A stretch of DNA of 64,000 nt from assembly GCA_000496135.1 (NCBI GenBank), contig KI542675.1:778755-842754 (forward strand), given 5' to 3'. A program made the position numbers and the translations under genes. The stretch's first letter is position 1; every line of letters starts with the position of its first letter. The notes beneath the pieces are model-generated. The model was not told the DNA's origin, did no database searches, and was given only the letters and a program-made list of their open reading frames with translations. This stretch comes from Thermoplasmatales archaeon E-plasma (GTDB taxonomy: Archaea; Thermoplasmatota; Thermoplasmata; Thermoplasmatales; Thermoplasmataceae). This document shows positions 46,247 to 54,515 of this stretch, piece by piece.

Positions 46247-47336
46247 AATAATCAAAAGCAGATTGGATTCAAACGGATCCCTGAGGTTTCCGGTTTATCT
46301 GAGCAGTGCATTCAACCTGCCGGAAGGGGAGAGATACCGATATTCAAGGGAAAATAATCCAACGGTAGAAGAACTGGCCAGAGTTATATCCCTCACTGAA
46401 GGTTCAGAAAGTACAACGTGTTTTTCTTCCGGTATGGCAGCCATCAGCTCCACGTTCATGTCAGTTCTGAAACCCGGAACAAAACTTTTGATGGGAAGTG
46501 ACTGTTTCGCAAGAACCTATAATCTTGCACAGAAGGTATTCCGTCAATGGGGTGTTGAAACCTGTTTTACCGATCCCGGCATGGATAGTCTGCTTTCTGT
46601 TAATTTTAAACCTGATGTGATTTTTACAGAGACTATTTCCAATCCACTGACAAGATTTTACGACCAGTCTGTCATACGATCACATTTTGGTGATGAAACT
46701 GTTATAATTGCAGATTCTACACTTTCAACAGCTTTCAATTACAATAGTTTGCATGAAGGTGCTGATGTTTCTCTGCAAAGTCTGTCCAAATTTGCTTCCG
46801 GACACAATGATGCAATCGGTGGATCTGCGTCAGGAAATTCAAAAATAATAGGGAATATCGATCAAATGAGAAGAAATTTAGGTGGCTCAATGGATCCCTT
46901 AACAGCCTTTCTTGTGAAAAGGGGAATGGAAACCCTGCCAATCAGAATGGAAAGAATAAACAAAAATGCTCTTGAAATATCCAGAAGGCTGTCAGAATCA
47001 CCGCAGGTCGAGAATGTTTACTACCCAATGCTGGATAGTCATCCTGATTACGGAAACACTTCAAAAAAACTTTCAGGTGGAGGAGGAATAGTTACCTTCA
47101 TTCTTAAAAATGAAATAAACAATTTTACAGAACACCTTTCAAAATTAAGAAAAATTCCAAGGGCAAATACCCTGGGTGGAATTGAAACGGGGATATCGCA
47201 TCCAGTTTCTATGTCTCACAGATCATTGTTGCCGGATGAAATGAAAAGACTTGGTATCAATGAAAAAATGTTAAGGTTATCAGTGGGGATTGAGGATATA
47301 GAATACATATGGAATGATCTCCAGCTCATACTCTGA
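46236..47336 (+). CDS. Cys/Met-metabolism PLP enzyme (cystathionine gamma-synthase-like)
   Basis: A 366-residue PLP enzyme of the cystathionine synthase/lyase group. The PLP lysine is in SLSKFASGHND (about residue 188), phosphate-binding residues in FSSGMAAI, and the substrate Arg in MLRLSVGIED near the end. I take the ATG at 46236 as the start, overlapping thrB. Its place after homoserine kinase suggests it acts on O-phosphohomoserine, giving cystathionine or homocysteine. The reaction direction and sulfur donor cannot be read from sequence. Confidence 0.88.
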   Translation: MWDEIIKSRLDSNGSLRFPVYLSSAFNLPEGERYRYSRENNPTVEELARVISLTEGSESTTCFSSGMAAISSTFMSVLKPGTKLLMGSDCFARTYNLAQKVFRQWGVETCFTDPGMDSLLSVNFKPDVIFTETISNPLTRFYDQSVIRSHFGDETVIIADSTLSTAFNYNSLHEGADVSLQSLSKFASGHNDAIGGSASGNSKIIGNIDQMRRNLGGSMDPLTAFLVKRGMETLPIRMERINKNALEISRRLSESPQVENVYYPMLDSHPDYGNTSKKLSGGGGIVTFILKNEINNFTEHLSKLRKIPRANTLGGIETGISHPVSMSHRSLLPDEMKRLGINEKMLRLSVGIEDIEYIWNDLQLIL

Positions 47337-47381
47337 TTTCCTGAATAATAACGATTTATATTGTGGGTGTAATGCTGATTA

Positions 47382-48050
47382 GTGCTTGAAATACTAATAG
47401 TTGATGCAGAATTACAGTTAGTTCCGGCTGAAATGCATGGGGACAAACAGATCAGAAAACTGGCAGTTGAAAGGGGAAAAAGACCCGAGGAACTTTTACT
47501 GGATTCCAACTTTATGCATTCAGCGATTGAGAGGTATTTTCCCGGAAGATCAAACAGAATGGGCAGACCTGACATATTTCACATGTTAATGAATGTGGTT
47601 CTGGAATCAATCCTGAATAAGGAAGCCGATTTGAGACTTAATATTCATACTGTTGAGGGTAAATTCATCAAAGTAAATCCCAATACAAGGATACCAAAGT
47701 CATACAACAGATTTGTGGGCTTAATTGAGAAACTTCTGCAGAAGGGTAAAATTGAATCTCCAGATGGTAAAGTACTCATGAATCTTGACAAAATATCTCT
47801 CAACGATCATTTAAATGACGGCATGCATAACATTCTCCTTTCTCCTGACGGTCATCTGATCAAATCAGGTGTACTTCCCTTTGATGAAAGGGATACTAGA
47901 ATTGTCATTGGAGGATTTTCAGAGGGAAAATTTATTTCGGATTTTTCAGGAATTGAGGAGAAATATTCCATTTTCAATGAGGAATTGACAATCTGGACAG
48001 TTGCAAATGAATGCATAGCAAGCTATGAAAGATATTTAAAATTGCAATGA
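47382..48050 (+). CDS. nep1: 16S rRNA pseudouridine methyltransferase Nep1
   Basis: A 222-residue SPOUT-class methyltransferase, Nep1/Emg1, which methylates a pseudouridine in helix 35 of small-subunit rRNA and assists ribosome assembly. Motifs: HGDKQIRKLAVERGKRPEELLLDSNFM, the RPDI-F-H segment, and HTVEGKFIKVNPNTRIPKSYNRF. The SAM-binding knot is C-terminal (VIGGFSEGKF). The start is a GTG at 47382, about 25 bases after the TATA-like CGATTTATATTG, so leaderless. Confidence 0.94.
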   Translation: MLEILIVDAELQLVPAEMHGDKQIRKLAVERGKRPEELLLDSNFMHSAIERYFPGRSNRMGRPDIFHMLMNVVLESILNKEADLRLNIHTVEGKFIKVNPNTRIPKSYNRFVGLIEKLLQKGKIESPDGKVLMNLDKISLNDHLNDGMHNILLSPDGHLIKSGVLPFDERDTRIVIGGFSEGKFISDFSGIEEKYSIFNEELTIWTVANECIASYERYLKLQ

Positions 48051-48104
48051 TTTTTCGGCATTTTTAACGGTAAAATTATAAACGTAATTTATATCACTGG
48101 TTAA

Positions 48105-48177
48105 GCGGGTGTGGTGTAGCCTGGTAACACGCGAGCTTGCCAAGCTCGTGCCTCGGGTCCAAATCCCGGCACCCGCA
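48105..48177 (+). tRNA. tRNA-Gly (GCC)
   Basis: Acceptor GCGGGTG pairs with CACCCGC, the anticodon stem CGAGC/GCTCG closes loop TTGCCAA with anticodon GCC at 48139-48141, and the T stem TCGGG/CCCGG closes TCCAAAT. The discriminator is A and no CCA is encoded. It marks the left edge of the accessory island. Confidence 0.96.
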
Positions 48178-48442
48178 TATCCTTGAAAACTGGTTATATG
48201 CTTTAAGAAACGCCTGATTATTCAAGTTTAATCCAATAATTACGAGTATTCTTTAACATTGAATTGCTTTATAATTTTTCGGCCGTTGCTGATCAGGTTC
48301 TAATTTGCATCCATTGAAACTATATTAAAACCATAAAATAATTCATAGAATTCACGCAATTATAGATAGTATTCTGTTCAGTAACTCAAAAAGGCTGATT
48401 AGCAACGTCTTTTATAATAGAGCAAGTTGTATATATTAATTC
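48178..48442. other. Gene-free region after tRNA-Gly
   Basis: About 265 AT-rich bases between tRNA-Gly and the promoter of the first island ATPase gene. I see no ORF or repeat of the tRNA 3' end here. Confidence 0.4.
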
Positions 48443-48491
48443 TATCCTAAATGAGGATAATTTGTTTATGATATTATCCTGTGAGAGGATA
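48443..48491 (+). promoter_or_regulatory. Tandem operator-like palindromes TATCC-N7-GGATA
   Basis: Two copies of the same inverted repeat lie head to tail: TATCCT-AAATG-AGGATA (48443-48459) and TATCCT-GTGAG-AGGATA (48475-48491). Their centres are 32 bases apart, about three helical turns. The second abuts the TATA-like ACTTATATA (48492-48500), itself about 25 bases before the GTG start at 48521. Loops differ while arms are identical, as expected of protein-binding half-sites. Confidence 0.65.
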
Positions 48492-48520
48492 ACTTATATA
48501 CATTTATTTGATTACAAGGT

Positions 48521-49843
48521 GTGATTGAAAGGCAGAATTTGACAAAGGTAATCTCAGAATGGCAACTGTATGATCCTCCAGAAGTAAAGCCAAGGGATAT
48601 GAATATACCATTGAATCTGGATCTGATAATTTCAATTGTTGGACCCAGGAGAGCTGGTAAAACCTTCCTAATGTTTAATCTAATAGAAAAATTGAGAAAG
48701 GAAGTTCCCAGGAGTAATATTCTTTACGTTAATTTTGAGAATGAGTATCTTACGGGAATGAAGGCAACTGACTTTGACAATCTTATCTCTGTTTTCTTCG
48801 AAATGTCTTATCCATCTGATGAATATCCAGTATATCTTTTCCTGGATGAAATTCAGGTTGTGGAAGACTGGAGCAAATGGCTTAACAGAATATATGAAAG
48901 CAAGAAATATAAAATTTTCATTTCAGGTTCTTCTTCCAGGCTCCTATCAAGAGAGCTTGCCACGCAATTGCGAGGGCGAACACTAGATTTTACGGTGCTT
49001 CCATTCAGCTTTCTTGAATTTTTATCTTTGAGGTCCTCCACTCCTAAAAACAAGGATGCAATGTTAATGAGCGTTAATAGGGGGAAAATTCTATCAGAAC
49101 TTAGGGAATATATGGTTCATGGAGGCTACCCACAGGTAGTACTTATGAGCAGTTACAAGGAAAAACTTCTTCGCTCATATGTCGATACCATGATAATAAA
49201 GGATGTCGGTGAAAGATTTCATATTGAACCTTCTATACTGAATGTTTTTGTAAATTACTGTGTTCGGACATTTTCAAGCCCTGTTTCAGGAACAAAAATT
49301 TACAGGTTTCTGAGATCGATGAATTATTCTGTAGCTCACGATTTTCCACTTAAATTACTCTCAGATTTTTCAGAAGTATTCTTTTTATATACTGTTGAAA
49401 TAGTTTCAAAATCCTCCAAAAAAAGTTCAAAGTATCCAAAAAAATTATATGTTGTGGATTCTGGAATAGTAAATGAACTTACGAATACATTCGATATGGG
49501 AAAAGTAATGGAAAACGTGGTTTTCATAGAACTTATAAGAAGGTTAAATAGTACAGGAAAATTTAAGATAAATTACTGGAAGGAGTACGGAAAAGCTGAT
49601 GGATTGCAGGTTGATTTCGTTATCAGTTCGGGGACGGAAATATCTGAACTAATAAATGTAACCTATGCTGGATCTGAGGGCGAAATAAGAGATAGAGAGA
49701 TAAAATCACTCATAAAGGCCTCCAAAGAACTTGGGTGCAATAAATTAACCATAATAACATGGGATTACTTGAAGGAAGGTGAAATAAATTATATTCCTCT
49801 TTGGTACTGGTTATTAAGCGGCCATGAGTCAGGGAGGTTCTGA
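48521..49843 (+). CDS. AAA_14/DUF4143 ATPase, island copy 1
   Basis: A 440-residue archaeal-type ATPase. Walker A is GPRRAGKT (41-48), Walker B VYLFLDEIQ (about 107-115), then the sensor-like ISGSSSRLL. A winged-helix-like region (about 240-300) is followed by the DUF4143 domain, whose core GLQVDFVI...ELINVTY resembles a PD-(D/E)xK nuclease with the catalytic lysine replaced. Function of this family is unknown. The GTG at 48521 gives a leaderless start. The palindromes just upstream suggest self-regulation. Confidence 0.85.
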   Translation: MIERQNLTKVISEWQLYDPPEVKPRDMNIPLNLDLIISIVGPRRAGKTFLMFNLIEKLRKEVPRSNILYVNFENEYLTGMKATDFDNLISVFFEMSYPSDEYPVYLFLDEIQVVEDWSKWLNRIYESKKYKIFISGSSSRLLSRELATQLRGRTLDFTVLPFSFLEFLSLRSSTPKNKDAMLMSVNRGKILSELREYMVHGGYPQVVLMSSYKEKLLRSYVDTMIIKDVGERFHIEPSILNVFVNYCVRTFSSPVSGTKIYRFLRSMNYSVAHDFPLKLLSDFSEVFFLYTVEIVSKSSKKSSKYPKKLYVVDSGIVNELTNTFDMGKVMENVVFIELIRRLNSTGKFKINYWKEYGKADGLQVDFVISSGTEISELINVTYAGSEGEIRDREIKSLIKASKELGCNKLTIITWDYLKEGEINYIPLWYWLLSGHESGRF

Positions 49844-50284
49844 CATTCTAAAAATCCTTTTGTGATTCCATCTTAATTTAAATATAAAGGTCGGGTGAAT
49901 TCATGAAATGTAATACGTTTGAATCAATTAAAAATGAAGCTTTAATTTTATTAGTTATCTGAGTTTCTTGTGATAAGAACTTTCAGTAAAAATTATTCTA
50001 ATATTAAACTAGATTTCCTTGAGACTTAACAGAGAATGGTACCTAATAAATAATAGTCGATGACAAAGGTTTGGAGTATTGAACAAATAAGAGGATAAGA
50101 GCACCTTTAATTATGTGTGTAAAAACATTTTTGATACTACAGTAAAGGCAATTCTTCGTAATTACAAAGAGAGAAGGCATGTTATTCAATGTCGTTGATG
50201 CCTTTTCCATATCTCAATTAATTATATTCATTAGATTTTTTCTGAAACTGAGCAAAGCTACTGTTAGATTTACTTCTCTAACTG
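49844..50284. other. Gene-free region between ATPase copies 1 and 2
   Basis: About 440 AT-rich bases. A plus-strand frame at 50179-50382 has hydrophobic, low-complexity content and overlaps the promoter of the next gene, so I do not call it. Nothing else is visible. Confidence 0.35.
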
Positions 50285-50311
50285 TAATTAGTCTAATTAT
50301 GATTAGTCTAA
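50285..50311 (+). promoter_or_regulatory. Operator-like palindromes TAATTAG-T-CTAATTA and TTAG-T-CTAA
   Basis: A perfect 15-base palindrome at 50285-50299 is followed by a shorter version with the same centre at 50303-50311; centres are 15 bases apart. An AT-rich TATA-like region (about 50318-50333) and the GTG at 50355 follow. The motif is different from that of the other ATPase genes. Confidence 0.5.
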
Positions 50312-50354
50312 GCTATATTAGAAAATATTATTTACTTTTAACTGATCTGGTAAT

Positions 50355-51767
50355 GTGTTCGTTGGCAGAGATAAAGAATTGAGTTTTCTGAATGAAAAGT
50401 ATGCTGAAAAATCAGGAAATTTTATTCTCATTTATGGGAGGCGAAGAATCGGCAAAACAGCGCTTGTAAACAAGTTTATAGAGGATAAAAAAGCTATTTA
50501 CCTCCTTGCAACTATGGAAGAAAGAAACCAGATCATAAGGAGATTCACTCAGGAAATATCGCAATTCTTCAATGATGAACTCATGTTCGACAATCCGCTT
50601 TCAGATTGGGATTCTTTTTTCAAATACATGATTGAAAAAATAAAATCATGTAATACTAAGATAATAGTAGTTTTTGATGAAATCACGTACATAATAGAAC
50701 AGGGCAAGTCATTTTTATCCATACTACAAAGATATTTCGACCTCTATCTGAAGGATATGAATACAGTGTTGATATTAACAGGTTCCTTAATCAACGTGGT
50801 TTATAATGACATTCTCAGTTATAAATCACCCATATTTGGAAGAAGAACTGGAAACATAGAGCTTACTGAGTTGAAATTTTATGAAATTATGCATTTCTTT
50901 CCAAAATTACAAATGGAGGATCTTATACGGATATACGCCATTTATGGCGGGGTACCATATTATCTTAGACTGCTTGCTGATGGGTCTAAACCCATTGAAA
51001 AATTTGTGAACAAAAACAATATCTACTGTTCTGATGTACAGTTTATCCTGGGGCAGGAACTCCGGGCTCCAGAAAAATATTTTACAATACTAAGATTGAT
51101 AGCGGAAGGAAAGAATAACACTTCAGAAATTTCTGGCGCCATGGGTATGAATTCCAATGAAATTTCTCCTTATATTGATAAACTTCTTACGATGAGAGTA
51201 ATTTCGAAGGAATTTCCCATTTTATTGAAGAAAAGAAATACAGGTGCTTATAAAATAACAAGTAATTATTTTAATTTCTATTTCAGGTTTATTTTCGGGA
51301 GACAGCAACTTCTTGAAACAGGAAGAGAAGACACCTTGCTTAAAATTATTACCAAGAGCATTGATATTTATATTTCAAAGATATTTGAAAATATATGCAT
51401 GGAATTGCTAACCCTCAAAGCCAGGGATATTTTTGGTTTTGAACTTTTAGAAATTGGAAGATGGTGGGGAAGAAATCCAGGGAAAGATCGTGGTAAGGAT
51501 ATTGAGGAGATCGACATTGTAGGAACTTATGAAGGGGACGGCCTCCTGTTTGGAGAAGTAAAGTGGAGGAACACGAAGATCGAAATTGATACCTTTATTA
51601 GTCTTAAGGCCAAATCCGCCATGTTTCAGTCTGAAAGAAGAGCCTTTGTGATAATATCTAAATCGGGCTTCGAAGATGAATTAATATCCTTAGCTGCTAA
51701 GAGTAAAGAAAAGTTGTTTTTAATAGGGTTGAATGATATGAATCAATTAATCAGAACGTTGGAATAA
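50355..51767 (+). CDS. ATPase_2/DUF234 archaeal ATPase with PD-(D/E)xK tail, island copy 2
   Basis: A 470-residue archaeal ATPase with the start FVGRDKEL typical of this family. Walker A is YGRRRIGKT (about 26-34), Walker B IIVVFDEI (about 98-105), and LTGSLIN follows. A winged-helix region lies at about 230-300. The C-terminal DUF234-type domain keeps the nuclease pattern: EIDIVG...LLFGEVKW, with Asp and the Glu-Val-Lys that form a PD-(D/E)xK site. Of the four island ATPases this is the only one whose nuclease motif looks intact. The GTG at 50355 is leaderless. Confidence 0.85.
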   Translation: MFVGRDKELSFLNEKYAEKSGNFILIYGRRRIGKTALVNKFIEDKKAIYLLATMEERNQIIRRFTQEISQFFNDELMFDNPLSDWDSFFKYMIEKIKSCNTKIIVVFDEITYIIEQGKSFLSILQRYFDLYLKDMNTVLILTGSLINVVYNDILSYKSPIFGRRTGNIELTELKFYEIMHFFPKLQMEDLIRIYAIYGGVPYYLRLLADGSKPIEKFVNKNNIYCSDVQFILGQELRAPEKYFTILRLIAEGKNNTSEISGAMGMNSNEISPYIDKLLTMRVISKEFPILLKKRNTGAYKITSNYFNFYFRFIFGRQQLLETGREDTLLKIITKSIDIYISKIFENICMELLTLKARDIFGFELLEIGRWWGRNPGKDRGKDIEEIDIVGTYEGDGLLFGEVKWRNTKIEIDTFISLKAKSAMFQSERRAFVIISKSGFEDELISLAAKSKEKLFLIGLNDMNQLIRTLE

Positions 51768-51908
51768 GAAAATACAAGACAATAGAAATTTAAAAGCGCA
51801 GTATATTCTCATTTACGCTAAACATTTGGAGAAGGGACTAAGATTTTTAAATGCTGACAAGTTAGTGATATTAACGATCTTTAAATAAAATATATTAAGC
51901 GCAATTAT

Positions 51909-52152
51909 GGCTGAATACTAAATTCATCGGAGAGAAGAATATTGAAAAATTCTAAATGTCACCTATTGATAAAAAATACCCCGTGAAACAGGAATATTAT
52001 TCAATGCCTCCGGATCTGCGTATGCTGTAATCAGGACGTTAGGGTCTATGATATAATGACATAACTGTGGCTCATCCAAAGGAATTATCATGGATAGTGA
52101 AAGCAAGGAGGAAGAATGATCGTGTTGATTCCACTATACTGGCGAAACTGCA
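51909..52152 (+). repeat. 244-bp duplicated IS110 scar, copy A
   Basis: This segment repeats at 54207-54450 in the same orientation and same length with about eleven mismatches by eye. Read on the plus strand it encodes pieces of an IS110-family transposase: ASGSAYAVIR then, after a stop-frame break shared by both copies (TAATGA), VAHPKELSWIVKAKRKNDRVDS. Because the lesion is shared, the element decayed before it was duplicated. The right end runs in frame into a fragment of an ATPase gene. Confidence 0.75.
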
Positions 52153-52156
52153 CTCC

Positions 52157-52198
52157 ATGGTGAAACAGATGTTTAATAATTTCCTAGTAGAGCAATAA
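52157..52198 (+). pseudogene. Fragment of a DUF4143 ATPase gene joined to the IS110 scar
   Basis: MVKQMFNNFLVEQ then stop. The DNA is close to identical to positions 59124-59160 inside island ATPase copy 4 (MVKQMFNNYLV). It follows the IS110 remnant in the same frame, so recombination joined the two. This implies that a further, now lost, member of the ATPase family once stood here. Confidence 0.6.
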
Positions 52199-52243
52199 AA
52201 ATACAAATTATCAAATGGGCGCTGCTTTTGAATTGCATCAACA

Positions 52244-53539
52244 TCATTTCAGTTCGTTGAGAGCCCATATCCAGAATGGAATGTACTGTATTTTAATTCC
52301 TTCTATAATTTCCTCATCCTCGAAAACATAAGTTATAATTTTAGCTGCCTTTAGACCAAAATACTTAGCCCCCTCCAATAGTGCAGAAACTTCTCTTGAC
52401 CTTGTGTCTGGATCAGAAACATCATAACATACCTGAATGATCTCCTTAGTTCTTTCACCCACAACAAAATCTATTTCTTTCCCTGATTTCAATTTGAGGT
52501 AACTTATATCTTTATTTCTCTTTCGCAGCAATTCCAGATAGACTGCATTTTCCAGTGCTCGTCCCATGTTAATATCGGAGAAAAGCCTGGAAATTCCTGT
52601 GTCAATTGTGTATACCTTTTTATGCAATGTAAGTCGTCTGGTTGTGCTCTTTTCATATTGCTCGAGTTTTTGCACCAGAAAGACATTGCTGGAATATTCC
52701 AGGAAATTTAATATAGTGGCTCTGTTGATGTTCCATCCCATGCTTTTGAAAGTATTCAGGACCCTTACTGAACTAAAATATGAGGCATAATTGGAGCAAA
52801 GAATCCTTAGAAATATCCTGAGCTCATTTATCTCTCTAATTCTGTATCTTCTTACAATATCCTTAAAGAAAATAGCATCAAAATATGATGATAGAATCTC
52901 AAGTTTTCTTGTGTTATCACCCAAAACTGCTATCTCAGGAAATGAACCATACTCTAAAAAAGACCTTACAGCCTTAAGTATAGTTCCCCTGTCAGTTGAA
53001 TATTTTAGCAGTTTGTCTACTTTTAAACCCTTTGCCGAAATATATTCACTAAAAGATAGAGGATAAATAGTATATGTCAAATTTCTGCCAGCTAACGATG
53101 TTGCTATTTCACTGCTTAAAAGTTCTGATGATGAACCTGTTAAAATTATCTGGTAGTTCCCGGTATCGTATATTTTCCTTACCCATTTATCCCAATTTTC
53201 TACTACCTGAATTTCATCTAGGAAAATGTATATTTTTCCATCAGGGTTGAATAGTTCCTTATGTGCCACGAGAAGCATATCCATGTCCTTTGCATTAAGA
53301 CCAATCAATCTCTCATTTTCAAAATTGATGTATAGAATATTGTCTTTCGCGACTCCCCTTTCTTTAAGGTCATTAATGTACTGAAACATAACATATGTCT
53401 TGCCTGTCCTTCTAGCTCCAGCTATTGCTATTATCTTATTAGAATTCAGATCAATTTTTATATCCCGTTTAATGAATCCTCCGGGAGAATGACTATCCAA
53501 AATGGTTAAAGCATACTTGAAGTCTTCAGTGGTTACCAT
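52244..53539 (-). CDS. AAA_14/DUF4143 ATPase, island copy 3
   Basis: About 431 residues from the ATG at 53539; an upstream in-frame ATG at 53560 lies inside the operator repeats. Walker A is GARRTGKT, Walker B IYIFLDEIQ, then LTGSSSELLS. A winged-helix-like segment and the DUF4143 domain follow, with GKEIDFVV...EIIQVCY again resembling PD-(D/E)xK without the lysine. The last residues (IQYIPFWIWAL) parallel copies 1 and 4. It lies between the two IS110 scars. Confidence 0.85.
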   Translation of the reverse strand: MVTTEDFKYALTILDSHSPGGFIKRDIKIDLNSNKIIAIAGARRTGKTYVMFQYINDLKERGVAKDNILYINFENERLIGLNAKDMDMLLVAHKELFNPDGKIYIFLDEIQVVENWDKWVRKIYDTGNYQIILTGSSSELLSSEIATSLAGRNLTYTIYPLSFSEYISAKGLKVDKLLKYSTDRGTILKAVRSFLEYGSFPEIAVLGDNTRKLEILSSYFDAIFFKDIVRRYRIREINELRIFLRILCSNYASYFSSVRVLNTFKSMGWNINRATILNFLEYSSNVFLVQKLEQYEKSTTRRLTLHKKVYTIDTGISRLFSDINMGRALENAVYLELLRKRNKDISYLKLKSGKEIDFVVGERTKEIIQVCYDVSDPDTRSREVSALLEGAKYFGLKAAKIITYVFEDEEIIEGIKIQYIPFWIWALNELK

Positions 53540-53542
53540 TCT

Positions 53543-53594
53543 GTATAGTATACCATACAATAATTAATAGTTTATGTTTATTATACCATACAAT
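53543..53594 (-). promoter_or_regulatory. Paired operator repeats around the TATA box of ATPase copy 3
   Basis: TATACCATACAAT occurs at 53549-53561 and again at 53582-53594, 33 bases apart. The proximal copy is part of a near-palindrome GTATAGTATACCATAC (53543-53558, 14 of 16 symmetric). An AT-rich box (53561-53574) lies between the copies, about 25-30 bases from the ATG at 53539. A protein dimer or tetramer binding both copies would enclose the promoter. Confidence 0.6.
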
Positions 53595-53658
53595 ATGGGT
53601 TTTTCAGTTATATTTGACACATGGGATTTGATTTCATATGGACGCTTTGATTCATCGA

Positions 53659-54206
53659 TTAGATAATAATTGCGACATTCGTATCCAAATCCATGATCAG
53701 CCTGCATATACTGCAGTGGTATTTGCGGTCTGATAGTTTCAGATCATTCCTGAATTCATCACTTTCATTCCATCTCCTTTCAAATTCATCAGGTGGAAGG
53801 AATGATATGGATGAGTGTGGCCTGATTGTGTTGTAATCTTTGAATACATATTCAATCGGGCTCTTTGCATTTTCAAATATTTTAATATCGGTAATCCAGA
53901 TGTTAGCGGTTTTCAATGAATTATGAAACGATTCAATATCTCTGTTGTCCTCAGGAGTGTGCTTCTGAATGTATTCTGATCTTATACCAAGATGCTTCAC
54001 TGTAGTTTTGAATATTTCTGACACATACTGTGGTCCGTTATCTGTTCTTAAGACGATTTGTCCAGGATTGCCGTCAGGGAATCTATTAGAATAAACACTT
54101 TCAACAGCCTTAATGCAATCGTTTCCTGTGTATGTCCTTGAGAATTCATAGGATACCCATTCCTTCATGAACTGTGCTGACATAATGAATGTCTGTTTCC
54201 CAGAGA
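53659..54206 (-). pseudogene. Truncated IS3-family transposase (OrfB)
   Basis: The main frame has the rve integrase core from KEWVSYEFSRTYTG through LRTDNGPQY (second catalytic Asp) and HTPEDNRDIESFH (catalytic Glu) to NTIRPHSSISFLPP. Upstream, in another frame, WETDIHYVSTV supplies the first catalytic Asp; a deletion and frameshift remove the segment between. The N-terminal half is absent, replaced by the IS110 scar. It is inactive. Confidence 0.8.
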
Positions 54207-54500
54207 GGCTGAATACTAAATTCTTTGGAGAGAAGAATATTGAAACATTTTAAATGTCACATATTGATAAAAAATACCCCGTGAAACAGGAATATTATTC
54301 AATGCCTCCGGATCTGCGTATGCAGTAATCAGGGCGTTAGGGTATATGATATAATGACATAACTGTGGCTCATCCAAAGGAATTATCATGGATAGTGAAA
54401 GCAAAGAGGAAGAATGATCGTGTTTATTCCACTATACTGGCGAAACCGCATCTTGCGAGAATGATACCGGAATCACATCTCTTTGATGAGAAAGAAGACC
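54207..54500 (+). mobile_element. IS110-family transposase remnant (scar copy B)
   Basis: Positions 54207-54450 repeat 51909-52152. Here the IS110 frame runs further, through ILAKPHLARMIPESHLFDEKE, before ending at the surface gene. The conserved Asp of NDRVDS is changed to Tyr in this copy. The early frame stops at TAATGA as in copy A. It flanks the IS3 remnant and, with copy A, ATPase copy 3. Confidence 0.7.
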
Positions 54501-54515
54501 TATCCTTTTCCCTAA

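Noticed and set aside
50179-50382. 67-residue hydrophobic plus-strand ORF
   Set aside because: It covers the operator and promoter of ATPase copy 2, has repetitive AT-rich codons and no start signal.
54216-54404. 62-residue minus-strand ORF in the IS110 scar
   Set aside because: It is antisense to the recognisable IS110 transposase fragments, which explain the sequence on the plus strand.
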